Source of the DNA: an uncultured Blautia sp.
GTDB lineage: Bacteria; Bacillota; Clostridia; Lachnospirales; Lachnospiraceae
Assembly (NCBI GenBank): GCA_900556555.1
Contig: USPF01000035.1
Coordinates: 1-25,825, forward strand
Direction: 5' to 3'
Length of the DNA stretch: 25,825 nt
The notes under the pieces were generated by a model, which saw nothing but the letters and a program-made list of their open reading frames with translations, did no database searches and was not told the origin of the DNA. This document shows, in pieces, positions 1-8,687 of this stretch. Made by a program: the position numbers and the translations under genes. Each line of letters opens with the position of its first letter. Position 1 is the stretch's first letter.

Positions 1-42
1 CTTTGAAGAATACTTGAAAAGCTCCAGTGCGCTGTTCTCCAA

Positions 43-2352
43 GTCCTGAACCTTGGTTTAAATGAAGAAGTTGTTGAAACTCTGGCATCTGCATCAGGAA
101 ATGCTCGTTGGGCATGGGACTGCTACAGAAGATTTATCCAGATGTATTCCGATGTAGTTATGGAAGTTGGTAAAAAATACTTCGAAGAACTCATCGATAA
201 AATGAAAGAAGAAAAAGGTGTTAAGCTGGACGTTGAACTTACAGCAGAAGACCTGAAAGAACTTGCTGGACAGTTCAAAGCTGAATACAAAGAAAAAATC
301 GGCGTAGACTTCCCAGCAGATGCAAAAGAACAGTTAATGGGAGCAGTAAAAGCTGTATTCCGTTCTTGGGACAACCCACGTGCTAACGTTTACCGTCGTG
401 ACAACGATATCCCATATTCTTGGGGAACAGCTGTTAACGTACAGATGATGGCATTCGGTAACATGGGTGATGACTGTGGTACAGGTGTTGCATTTACTCG
501 TGACCCAGCTACAGGTGAAAATGGTCTGTTCGGAGAATTCCTGACAAACGCTCAGGGTGAAGACGTTGTTGCTGGTGTTCGTACACCAATGCACATTTCC
601 GAAATGGAAGAAAAATTCCCAGAAGCATTCGCACAGTTCAAAGAAGTTTGCAATACTCTTGAAAAACACTATAGAGATATGCAGGATATGGAGTTTACTG
701 TTGAACATGGTAAACTGTACATGCTGCAGACACGTAATGGTAAGAGAACAGCTCAGGCTGCTCTGAAGATTGCTTGTGATCTTGTAGACGAAGGAATGAG
801 AACAGAAGAAGAAGCAGTTGCTATGATCGATCCACGTAACCTGGATACTCTGCTTCATCCACAGTTCGATGCTGCTGCATTAAAAGCTGCTACACCAATG
901 TCTAAAGCACTTGGAGCATCTCCGGGAGCTGCTTGCGGTAAGATCGTGTTCACAGCAGATGATGCTGTAGCATGGGCTGCAAGGGGAGAAAAAGTTATCT
1001 TAGTTCGTCTGGAAACATCTCCAGAAGATATCACTGGTATGAAGAGTGCTCAGGGTATCCTGACAGTTCGTGGTGGTATGACATCTCACGCAGCAGTAGT
1101 TGCTCGTGGTATGGGAACATGCTGTGTATCCGGTTGTGGAGATATCACAATGGACGAAGCAAACAAGAAATTCACATTAGCTGGTAAAGAATTCCATGAA
1201 GGAGACAGCATCTCCTTAGATGGTTCTACAGGAGCTATTTATGATGGTATCATCCCAACAGTTGATGCTACAATCGCTGGTGAATTCGGAAGAATCATGG
1301 GATGGGCTGACAAATACAGAACAATGAAAGTTCGTACAAACGCTGATACACCTGCTGATGCTAAAAAAGCTCGTGAGTTAGGTGCAGAAGGTATCGGACT
1401 TTGCCGTACAGAGCATATGTTCTTCGAAGGTGACAGAATCGATGCATTCCGTGAAATGATCTGTTCTGAAACAGTAGAAGAAAGAGAAGCTGCTCTTGAG
1501 AAAATCCTTCCGGAACAGCAGGGAGATTTCGAAAAATTATACGAAGCTCTTGAAGGTAACCCAGTTACTATTCGTTTCCTGGATCCACCATTACATGAGT
1601 TCGTTCCTACAACAGAAGAAGATATCAAGAAATTAGCAGATGCTCAGGGCAAAACAGTTGAACAGATTAAAGCAATCATCGACTCTCTTCATGAGTTTAA
1701 CCCAATGATGGGACATCGTGGATGCCGTCTTGCAGTTACTTACCCAGAAATTGCTAAGATGCAGACAAAAGCCGTTATCCGTGCAGCTATCAATGTACAG
1801 AAAGCTCACCCAGATTGGACAGTTAAACCAGAAATCATGATTCCACTTGTTGGAGAAATCAAAGAGTTAAAATACGTTAAGAATTTCGTAGTTGAAACAG
1901 CAGACGCTGAAATCGCTGCATCTGGTATCGAACTGAAATATGAAGTTGGTACTATGATCGAGATTCCAAGAGCTGCTCTTACAGCTGATGAAATCGCAAA
2001 AGAAGCTGACTTCTTCTGCTTCGGTACAAACGACTTAACACAGATGACATTCGGATTCTCCCGTGATGATGCTGGTAAATTCTTAGATGCATACTACGAT
2101 GCAAAAATCTTCGAGAATGATCCATTTGCAAAATTGGATCAGACAGGTGTTGGTAAATTAATGGATATGGCTATTACATTAGGTAAACCAGTTAATCCAA
2201 ACCTTCACATCGGTATCTGTGGAGAGCACGGTGGAGATCCAAGTTCTGTAGAATTCTGCAACAAACTTGGTCTTGACTATGTATCCTGCTCACCATTCCG
2301 TGTGCCAATCGCAAGACTGGCAGCAGCACAGGCAGCTATCGCTGAAAAGTAA
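43..2352 (+). CDS. ppdK: Pyruvate, phosphate dikinase, 5'-incomplete
   Basis: PPDK interconverts pyruvate, ATP and phosphate with PEP, AMP and pyrophosphate in the cytoplasm, a glycolytic or gluconeogenic step in many anaerobes. The frame shows the end of the ATP-grasp half, the swivelling phosphohistidine domain (GGMTSHAAVVARGMG, catalytic His codon at 1087-1089) and the C-terminal PEP/pyruvate TIM barrel with HIGICGEHGGDP (catalytic Cys codon at 2218-2220). The family is about 870-880 residues; roughly the first 100 are absent. Recognisable homology starts near position 43 (VLNLGLNEEVV). The first in-frame ATG is at 142, but it lies inside conserved sequence and is not a credible natural start. 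The same frame has a TGA at 4-6, and the bases before 43 do not read as the expected PGMMDT-type motif, so the gene is broken or the sequence is wrong at this edge. The gene stands alone and is closed by the terminator at 2400. Codon choice is strongly biased, as in highly expressed genes. Confidence 0.95.
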   Translation, partial: VLNLGLNEEVVETLASASGNARWAWDCYRRFIQMYSDVVMEVGKKYFEELIDKMKEEKGVKLDVELTAEDLKELAGQFKAEYKEKIGVDFPADAKEQLMGAVKAVFRSWDNPRANVYRRDNDIPYSWGTAVNVQMMAFGNMGDDCGTGVAFTRDPATGENGLFGEFLTNAQGEDVVAGVRTPMHISEMEEKFPEAFAQFKEVCNTLEKHYRDMQDMEFTVEHGKLYMLQTRNGKRTAQAALKIACDLVDEGMRTEEEAVAMIDPRNLDTLLHPQFDAAALKAATPMSKALGASPGAACGKIVFTADDAVAWAARGEKVILVRLETSPEDITGMKSAQGILTVRGGMTSHAAVVARGMGTCCVSGCGDITMDEANKKFTLAGKEFHEGDSISLDGSTGAIYDGIIPTVDATIAGEFGRIMGWADKYRTMKVRTNADTPADAKKARELGAEGIGLCRTEHMFFEGDRIDAFREMICSETVEEREAALEKILPEQQGDFEKLYEALEGNPVTIRFLDPPLHEFVPTTEEDIKKLADAQGKTVEQIKAIIDSLHEFNPMMGHRGCRLAVTYPEIAKMQTKAVIRAAINVQKAHPDWTVKPEIMIPLVGEIKELKYVKNFVVETADAEIAASGIELKYEVGTMIEIPRAALTADEIAKEADFFCFGTNDLTQMTFGFSRDDAGKFLDAYYDAKIFENDPFAKLDQTGVGKLMDMAITLGKPVNPNLHIGICGEHGGDPSSVEFCNKLGLDYVSCSPFRVPIARLAAAQAAIAEK

Positions 2353-2399
2353 TACACCGTAGATAACAGGTGCAGGAACTTAGTTAGTTTCAATAATAG

Positions 2400-2436
2400 A
2401 ACCCCTTACGCAATGAAAGCGTAAGGGGTTTTTCTT
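2400..2436 (+). terminator. Rho-independent terminator of ppdK
   Basis: A perfect 12-bp stem (AACCCCTTACGC, 2400-2411, with GCGTAAGGGGTT, 2419-2430) has a 7-nt loop AATGAAA and runs into TTTTTCTT. It lies 48 nt after the ppdK stop and separates that gene from the two-component system. Confidence 0.93.
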
Positions 2437-2466
2437 AATGGGAGTGATGAGATAACATTTATGATG

Positions 2467-2472
2467 TATAAT
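2467..2472 (+). promoter_or_regulatory. Possible -10 box of the regulator/kinase operon
   Basis: An exact TATAAT lies 48 nt before the ATG at 2521, just after the ppdK terminator, where a promoter is needed. I see no good -35 box at 16-18 bp, so the call rests on the -10 match and position. Confidence 0.4.
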
Positions 2473-2520
2473 GAAAAAAGATTCTAGGATGGAAAATAAA
2501 AATCGGGAGAAGGAAGAACT

Positions 2521-4113
2521 ATGAAATTGTTAAAACTTGTAATTGTTGATGATGAAGCAATTCTGCTACAAGGATTATTACATACATACGACTGGAAGGA
2601 AATGGGGTTTGAAGTAGTTGGTACTGCACAGAGTGGGAAACAAGCAATTGATGTGATACAGAAGGTGCGGCCACATGTTGTTTTGACAGATATCCGCATG
2701 AAACAGATTACAGGGCTAATGGTGATGAAAACAATTCAAAAGGCAGGATTGAATTGTCTGTTTATTGTGCTGAGTGCTTATCGAGATTTCGAATACGCAC
2801 AACAGGCCTGTGAACTGGGGGCATATGCATATCTTCTGAAGCCTGTAGAAGAAGAAAAATTGCAGGAAACCATGCAGGGTGCATACCAAACCTGTATGAA
2901 ACAGTTAAAACATGAAGAACGGTATGAAAACTGGGAGAAGTTTCTAAAGAAAGATGCAACAAGTTTTTTGCAAATGGTAGTGCAAAAATATGTTCAAAAT
3001 AGAATCCCGGAAGAGAAAGTTAAGGAAGTATTTGATACAATTGGTAATGTATTGGAGGAAACAGACCGTTTTATTACGGTATGCGTAGACATTGATTTGA
3101 CTTATAAAATCACAAATTCTCTGGAATACGAGGCATCCAGATTTGCTGTGTTGAAAAACTTGGAAGAAATTATAGAAAAAAGATATTCTTACTGGAGATT
3201 TGAAGGAGAAGACGGAAATGGAGTTTTTCTTGTCAAGACAAAAGAAAATGTAACAGTAAAAGAATTAAAATCTATCTTGGAGAATGCAAAGAAAGAAGAA
3301 CAAAGTCCTATTATAGCAGCAATATCGAAACCATATAAGGGAATCATAGGAATCAAAAGGAGCTGGGAAGAGGCACAGAAGTTATTCGGTCTAGCCAGTG
3401 CATCAGGGGCAAGTGCGTTTACCATTTCGGAAGAGATGGAAGAGCGAATGGGGCAGGGCTATTCTTCGGATGTAGAGCTTTTGATTTTGAATGCAGTTAG
3501 AAAAAATAATTTGCAGGAATTGAAGGAGGCATTTATTCAATTTATTTACAGCCTTCCGGGAGAAGAGGAATTACAGTGTCAGTATATGCACAAGGTAATG
3601 CTGCGTGTAGAACTAATGTTACAGGATTCTCATGGAATTGAAGAAAATCTAAAAGAACAGTTTCAAAATTATTATTCGAATATTTGTAATTTGAATGCAG
3701 CAAGAACAGTAGATGTCTGCTATAAAATTTTGTGCAGTGTAATTATAAACCGGCGGGAACATTTGCAGAAGGAAGAGATAAAGTATTTTAAAGAATATAT
3801 GTCTGTAGCAGTAGCGTATATAGAAGAACATCTGAATGATGAGGAACTGTCGATTGTATCGGTCGCATCGCATGTGTATCTGAACCCGGTATATTTTGGA
3901 AGAGTATTTAAAAATACATTTCATATGACATTTAAGCAGTATTTGTTAAAGCAGAGAATCGAGAAAGCAAAACAATTGTTGGAAAAAGGTGAGGAGAGTA
4001 TTGGGAATATTTGCAATCAGGTGGGAATCAACAATCCTTCATACTTTTCTCATGTGTTTAAACAGCATACAGGGGTGATACCAAGTGAATACAAAAAGGA
4101 ATATGAGAGATGA
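2521..4113 (+). CDS. AraC-type response regulator (YesN-like)
   Basis: Cytoplasmic transcription factor expected to be phosphorylated by the kinase encoded next to it and to activate nearby transport genes. The N-terminal receiver domain (about residues 4-120) has acidic residues D10/D11, phospho-acceptor D57 (VVLTDIRM), S85 in LSAYRDF and K107 in LLKPVEE. The middle third resembles only the variable linker typical of long YesN proteins. The last ~100 residues form an AraC double helix-turn-helix (LSIVSVASHVYLNPVYFGRVFK, then IGNICNQVGINNPSYFSHVFK), with the usual ending HTGVIPSEYKKEY. Length 530 is normal for the family. ATG 2521 follows a GGGAGAAGGA ribosome site. The stop overlaps the kinase start as ATGA, which implies translational coupling. 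The receiver-plus-AraC architecture is clear; the target operon is inferred from position. Confidence 0.95.
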   Translation: MKLLKLVIVDDEAILLQGLLHTYDWKEMGFEVVGTAQSGKQAIDVIQKVRPHVVLTDIRMKQITGLMVMKTIQKAGLNCLFIVLSAYRDFEYAQQACELGAYAYLLKPVEEEKLQETMQGAYQTCMKQLKHEERYENWEKFLKKDATSFLQMVVQKYVQNRIPEEKVKEVFDTIGNVLEETDRFITVCVDIDLTYKITNSLEYEASRFAVLKNLEEIIEKRYSYWRFEGEDGNGVFLVKTKENVTVKELKSILENAKKEEQSPIIAAISKPYKGIIGIKRSWEEAQKLFGLASASGASAFTISEEMEERMGQGYSSDVELLILNAVRKNNLQELKEAFIQFIYSLPGEEELQCQYMHKVMLRVELMLQDSHGIEENLKEQFQNYYSNICNLNAARTVDVCYKILCSVIINRREHLQKEEIKYFKEYMSVAVAYIEEHLNDEELSIVSVASHVYLNPVYFGRVFKNTFHMTFKQYLLKQRIEKAKQLLEKGEESIGNICNQVGINNPSYFSHVFKQHTGVIPSEYKKEYER

Positions 4114-5870
4114 AAAAGAAAATTTCCGGAATTCGAAAAAAATATTTAAAATATACAGCGGTGCTTCTAATTTTGGCACTTGCACTTTCTTGCGTTGGAA
4201 TTTGGATTTATGTACGGACTAGTGTAACCGAGAATATTAGTGGAAAATATGAATTTATGACAGAACGAATGGGGATTGCACTGGATAGTCTGTATCAGAA
4301 GAGCGATGAAGTAATGGAAGAGTGTATTTTATATGAAGATGTACAGAAGACGCTTCATAAAGGTGGGGAAGAAGAGGTCAATGCCATTGCACTTGGAAAA
4401 TATTTTGCTTATATTGATATGGATCAGGTGGCAGATTACTGTTATGTAGATAATAAAAGGAATGTTTACGGGCGTTCATATTCATATATTTCCTATGAAA
4501 ATGTCCAGGAAAGCGGATTTGAGTCATTTTTAGGAGAGGAATATAGTAAAACAACTTGGTTTTGGACGAAAGATACGTTGTTTGGAACAGGTGAGAAGGC
4601 ATTGTTTATTGGAAGGTATGTCCATAGTCTTGAATATGCTCATGAACCTGGAATGATGTTCTTTAAAATGAGTCCGGAGTTTTTAAAAAAAACGATGCGG
4701 GCGAATCAGGAACTGATTGGCAGAACAACGATAGGAATTATTGATGAAAAGGGAAATCTTTGTTTTTCCAATATTAAAGAAGAAAAACAATCTGAAATAG
4801 AAAAAGAAAAACTTCTGGAGTTGCTTGGGCAAAAGAATGCAAAAGGAATGATTTTGAGTGGTGAGAGGATAAAAGGAGGTATTTTATCAGCTTACCGTCA
4901 GGGGGAGAGTGGATTTACTGTGTTTTCTTTTGTTCCGAAGCAGGTGTTAAATGAAGGGCTGAAGCAGATTATGCTGGGATTGGCCGGAATTTACCTGGTT
5001 GTATTGCTTGTGGCGGTATTTCTGAGCCTTTATTTTTCGGAACGGTTTACCAAGCCGATTCAGATTCTTAATCGTGCTATGACGGGATTTGATGGCAATG
5101 ATTTTCAAAGAATCCGTGAACTTCATACGAATACAGAGCTGGATCAGATTGGACATTCTTACAATGAGATGCTGAGTAATATAGAAGCACTTCTTTCAGA
5201 AATTAAAACACAGGAAAAAGAACTGAGAACCAGTGAACTGAATATGCTAATCAATCAGATTAATCCTCATTTTTTGTATAATACGTTGGATACAATTTAT
5301 ATGCTGGCTCGTATTAATAAAGAAGAAACAACCATGCGGATGATACAGGCATTATCTAAATATCTGAGATTATCTCTGAGTAAAGGAAACGACATAGTAA
5401 CCGTTGCGGATGAGTTGGAAAACGTTAAGAGTTATATGGAAATACAACAGATTCGCAATGAAAATCTTTTTTCTTATACCGTGGATTGTCAGGTGGATGC
5501 AGAAAATACATGGGTATTAAAGCTGATTTTACAGCCCCTGGTGGAAAATGCGATTAAGTATGGATTTTGTGATATTTTTGAAGGGGGAATCATTCACATT
5601 AGTGTGAGGGAAGAAAATGGATTTTTATATCTGGAAGTTTATAACAGCGGAATGCCAATGAAAGAGGAAGTATGCGAAAAAATTAATGCCTTGAATGGAC
5701 ATTCGCTGGCAGCACTACGAGAATGCTTCCCAGACAGAGAAAAAGGGTATGGTATTTTTAATATTGTGACGAGACTGCGGCTGAAATACGGTGAAAAGAT
5801 TCGATTCTGCTATGAAACAAATGCAGAAGGAACTACATGTATCATTCAGATACCGGAAGGAGGCAGATAG
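4110..5870 (+). CDS. Sensor histidine kinase (YesM-like)
   Basis: Membrane kinase paired with the preceding regulator. Visible order: TM helix about 15-36; an extracellular sensor region about 37-283 that I cannot assign to a named fold; TM helix about 288-310; a HAMP-like linker to about 363; a coiled stretch; then the His_kinase region with NQINPHFLYNTLD (phospho-acceptor H387). The ATPase part has the N box LQPLVENAIKYG (475-486) and G box KGYGIFNI (545-552). At 586 residues it is normal for YesM/LytS-type kinases, which autophosphorylate within the FLYN motif rather than a classical H box. It overlaps the regulator by 4 bp, and a binding-protein gene begins 4 nt after its stop. Together these suggest sensing of an extracellular sugar, possibly through that binding protein. 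Confidence 0.94.
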   Translation: MKKKISGIRKKYLKYTAVLLILALALSCVGIWIYVRTSVTENISGKYEFMTERMGIALDSLYQKSDEVMEECILYEDVQKTLHKGGEEEVNAIALGKYFAYIDMDQVADYCYVDNKRNVYGRSYSYISYENVQESGFESFLGEEYSKTTWFWTKDTLFGTGEKALFIGRYVHSLEYAHEPGMMFFKMSPEFLKKTMRANQELIGRTTIGIIDEKGNLCFSNIKEEKQSEIEKEKLLELLGQKNAKGMILSGERIKGGILSAYRQGESGFTVFSFVPKQVLNEGLKQIMLGLAGIYLVVLLVAVFLSLYFSERFTKPIQILNRAMTGFDGNDFQRIRELHTNTELDQIGHSYNEMLSNIEALLSEIKTQEKELRTSELNMLINQINPHFLYNTLDTIYMLARINKEETTMRMIQALSKYLRLSLSKGNDIVTVADELENVKSYMEIQQIRNENLFSYTVDCQVDAENTWVLKLILQPLVENAIKYGFCDIFEGGIIHISVREENGFLYLEVYNSGMPMKEEVCEKINALNGHSLAALRECFPDREKGYGIFNIVTRLRLKYGEKIRFCYETNAEGTTCIIQIPEGGR

Positions 5871-5874
5871 GAAG

Positions 5875-7170
5875 ATGCAAGAACATAGAAAAAGGAAGAA
5901 AAGAAATCTGGCAGTTCTGGTTATATGCTGTCTTATGGCAGGGATGACAGCCGGGTGCAGGAAACAGGAAGAGCAGCAGGTAGAAAAACAGGAGATTGTG
6001 AAAATACCTATGGTACTGACGGTGAATCCGTCTACGGGAAAGAAAAATGAAGAGACCGTGATTAAAGCGTTTAATGAAGAATATAAGGGTCATTTACAAG
6101 TAGACGTGGAATGGATTATGGAAACAGAAGAAGACTACAGACAGAATTTGAAGCGGCAGAATGTGACAGATACACTTCCGGCCGTGGTAACAGATATCCG
6201 CCTGCTCCCGTCATTCTATCGTATGATGATCCAAGATGGACGATTGGAAGAAGTTTCCTCTGATATCAAGAACGATGAAGAATGGAGCGAAATGATTGAA
6301 CCGGTTGTAATGGAGGCTTGCAGTGAGCCAAATGGAAAGATGTATCTGGCGCCGCTTAGTACGGCTGCATTTTCATGTTCTGGTGTATTCTGGAACGAAG
6401 AATTGTTTGCACAGGCAGGCATCACTTCCTTTCCGAAGACATGGGAAGAATTTTGGGAATGCTGCGATACATTAAAGGCACATGAAATTACACCATTAGC
6501 ATTGCATACAGAGGGAACTGCATGGGCACCGATGCTATTTGCAACAGCAGAAGTGGCGGAAACAGAAGCTGGTCTGAATTTTATGAAAGAATTATATCCG
6601 GGTAGCTATCAGAATACAGAGGGAATCCGGATGGCACAAACCTTGGAACGTTTGTTTTCTTATACAACGGAAGATGCGTTGTATGCAGATTTTGATACTG
6701 CTTATTCCAATTTTTTCTCTGGAAAGGCAGCGATGGTTCCGAACGGGTATTGGATGATTGCTCAGATACCGGAAGAATATGAAACAAAAGTACGTTTTTC
6801 TGCATTTCCGGGGAATAAATTGATTTCTTCACCGGAAACCTTTGGCTGGGCGGTTATAGCAGATTATAGTGAAGAAATTAAGGAGGGAGCATTGGAATTT
6901 TTGAAGTTCCGGACGCAGAAGAACCAGGAAGAAAAAGAAAAATTGTTTTCTGGAGATCGCAACAGACTGCTGCCGGTGGAGAAGGATTATCTGGAAGCCT
7001 ATGAGGGAGAACCAGAAATTGTTCCAAATTATCAGGTGAAATGGAATTCGATTCTTCAAGAAAAAACCCTAGGAGAAGAACTGCCTAAGCTGGCACAGGG
7101 GAAAATCAGCGCGGAAGAGTTTACAAGGAAGGAGGATGACAGTATCCGCCAATTTTTGGACGAACAATAG
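5875..7170 (+). CDS. Extracellular solute-binding lipoprotein, CUT1-like, in the kinase operon
   Basis: Probable sugar-binding lipoprotein tethered outside the membrane. I chose ATG 5875 (431 aa), because GGAAGGAGG at 5855-5863 lies 11 nt upstream; an earlier in-frame start at 5791 would sit inside the kinase gene. The N-terminus is basic (HRKRKKR), followed by a hydrophobic core and a lipobox-like MTAGC (C28), with Thr instead of the usual Leu at -3. The mature part has family-1 binding-protein features: an ITSFPKTWEEF segment, hydrophobic strands and a late FGWAVIADYSEEIKEGALEFLKF region. It is diverged from the second binding protein at 7295. Its tight spacing to the kinase suggests it is made with the two-component system. 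It could be an accessory sensor subunit or a second transport receptor; the sequence does not decide. Confidence 0.88.
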   Translation: MQEHRKRKKRNLAVLVICCLMAGMTAGCRKQEEQQVEKQEIVKIPMVLTVNPSTGKKNEETVIKAFNEEYKGHLQVDVEWIMETEEDYRQNLKRQNVTDTLPAVVTDIRLLPSFYRMMIQDGRLEEVSSDIKNDEEWSEMIEPVVMEACSEPNGKMYLAPLSTAAFSCSGVFWNEELFAQAGITSFPKTWEEFWECCDTLKAHEITPLALHTEGTAWAPMLFATAEVAETEAGLNFMKELYPGSYQNTEGIRMAQTLERLFSYTTEDALYADFDTAYSNFFSGKAAMVPNGYWMIAQIPEEYETKVRFSAFPGNKLISSPETFGWAVIADYSEEIKEGALEFLKFRTQKNQEEKEKLFSGDRNRLLPVEKDYLEAYEGEPEIVPNYQVKWNSILQEKTLGEELPKLAQGKISAEEFTRKEDDSIRQFLDEQ

Positions 7171-7178
7171 TAATGAAA

Positions 7179-7243
7179 TGGTATGATTTTTGATAGTATA
7201 AGTTTTTCTTTTGCTAAATAATTTAGGAAAATACTGGTATGAT
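7179..7243 (+). promoter_or_regulatory. Two TGGTATGAT extended -10-like motifs before the second binding protein
   Basis: The same 9-mer TGGTATGAT occurs at 7179-7187 and 7235-7243, 56 bp apart, between the two binding-protein genes. TG-n-TATGAT is a good extended -10 form. Neither copy has a clear -35 at 16-18 bp, though TTGGAC (7156-7161) and TTGCTA (7211-7216) lie 20-21 bp upstream. Either copy could start transcription of the transporter genes; the downstream one leaves a leader of about 45 nt. Confidence 0.4.
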
Positions 7244-7294
7244 ATCTACATAACAAAGGAAATATTAAAGTTTCGGAAAGGTGAGTGTAGTATT

Positions 7295-8599
7295 ATGAAA
7301 AAGCGTAAAGTGGTTTCTATTTTGTTAGCAGCAACTATGGCAGGCAGTATGATTTCAGGCTGTGGAGGTTCTTCTGAACCTAAAGAAACAGAGGAGAAAA
7401 AAGAAGCAAAAGGAAAGGTTTATTATCTGAATTTCAAACCAGAGGCTGATGAATACTGGCAAGAATTGGCTGAAACTTATACAGAAGAAACCGGAGTACC
7501 GGTGACTGTTCTGACAGCAGCTTCTGGAGAATATGAGAAAACATTGAAATCTGAAATGGCAAAAACAGAGGCACCGACATTATTCCAGGTGAATGGTCCG
7601 GTAGGGCTGGCAAGCTGGAAAGATTATTGTTATGATCTGTCTGGTTCCGAGATCGTAGGAGAGCTTACAGATGATAGCTTTGCATTGATGGACGGAGAAA
7701 AAATGGCAGGTATCGCCTATGTCATCGAGAACTATGGAATTATTTATAACAAGGCTTTGCTTGAGAAAGCAGGATATTCAGCAGAAGATATTACAGGTTT
7801 TGAAAGCTTCAAGAAGGTAGTAGAGGATATCACAGCAAGAAAAGATGAGCTTGGCTTCTCAGCATTTACATCTGCTGGAATGGATTCCTCTTCTGATTGG
7901 AGATTTAAGACACATCTGTCAAATCTTCCAATTTACTATGAATACAAAGAAGATGGAATTGACAAAACAGACGCAATTAAGGGAACTTACTTAGATAATT
8001 ATCGTCAGGTATGGGATTTGTATGTAAATAATGCAACCTGCAAGCCATCTGAAATCTCTACAAAGACAGCAGACGATGCAACAGCAGATTTTGTAACAGA
8101 AGAAGCAGTATTTTATCAGAACGGAACATGGGAATATAACAACGTTGCAGATGTTGGCGATGAAAATCTTGGAGTTCTTCCTATTTATATCGGTGTAGAA
8201 GGAGAAGAAGAGCAGGGTGTATGCACAGGCACAGAGAACTATTGGTGTGTAAATGCAAAGGCTTCCGAGGAAGATGTCCAGGCAACATTGGATTTTATGA
8301 ACTGGTGTGTAACTTCTGATGAAGGTGTAGAGGCAATGTGCAAGGATATGGGATTTGTCATTCCATTCAAATCTAATCTGGAATCTGAAAATGTGCTTGT
8401 TAATGAAGCAAATAAATATCTTGCAGACGGAAAAACACCTGTAACATGGGTATTTTCAACAATGCCTTCAGAAGAGTGGAAAAATGGAGTTGGTTCTGCT
8501 CTGACAGCTTATGCGGCAGATCAGACAGATGCAAACTGGGAAGCAGTAGTAAGTGCATTTGTAGATGGATGGAAAACAGAGTCTGAGGCTACAAAATAA
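7295..8599 (+). CDS. Sugar ABC transporter substrate-binding lipoprotein (CUT1)
   Basis: Captures a carbohydrate outside the cell for the two permeases that follow. I chose ATG 7295 (434 aa) because it opens MKKRKVVSILLAATMAG, a typical lipoprotein signal ending in ISGC (C23), with AAAGGTGAG upstream. A frame extension to TTG 7211 would place 28 non-signal residues in front. After a Gly/Ser/Glu/Lys linker the mature domain shows family-1 features: VYYLNFKPEADEYWQELAETY, GIIYNKALLEKAGY about a third of the way in, and repeated aromatic residues near the C-terminal lobe (NYWCVNAKASEEDVQATLDFM). Acidic composition suits an exported lipoprotein. A hairpin at 8631 separates it from the permeases, which usually allows more binding protein than permease to be made. 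Substrate unknown. Confidence 0.93.
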   Translation: MKKRKVVSILLAATMAGSMISGCGGSSEPKETEEKKEAKGKVYYLNFKPEADEYWQELAETYTEETGVPVTVLTAASGEYEKTLKSEMAKTEAPTLFQVNGPVGLASWKDYCYDLSGSEIVGELTDDSFALMDGEKMAGIAYVIENYGIIYNKALLEKAGYSAEDITGFESFKKVVEDITARKDELGFSAFTSAGMDSSSDWRFKTHLSNLPIYYEYKEDGIDKTDAIKGTYLDNYRQVWDLYVNNATCKPSEISTKTADDATADFVTEEAVFYQNGTWEYNNVADVGDENLGVLPIYIGVEGEEEQGVCTGTENYWCVNAKASEEDVQATLDFMNWCVTSDEGVEAMCKDMGFVIPFKSNLESENVLVNEANKYLADGKTPVTWVFSTMPSEEWKNGVGSALTAYAADQTDANWEAVVSAFVDGWKTESEATK

Positions 8600-8630
8600 A
8601 AAAAGGAATTGTTTTTAAAGGAAATATGAT

Positions 8631-8664
8631 ACGGTGGGGAATGAAAAAGTACCCACCGTTTTTT
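8631..8664 (+). terminator. Hairpin with U-run between binding protein and permeases
   Basis: An 8-bp stem, ACGGTGGG (8631-8638) with CCCACCGT (8652-8659), has a 13-nt loop and is followed by a run of T to 8664. It sits 31 nt after the binding-protein stop and 24 nt before the permease ATG. It has the form of an intrinsic terminator. As the permeases have no obvious promoter of their own here, partial read-through or 3'-end protection of the upstream mRNA is likely. Confidence 0.8.
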
Positions 8665-8687
8665 GAAGAAAGAAGGAGGGCGATTTT

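Noticed and set aside
334-858. 174-codon minus-strand frame
   Set aside because: It lies antisense within ppdK, whose motifs are unambiguous. The Cys/His/Ser-rich composition is typical of antisense reading of a biased coding strand.
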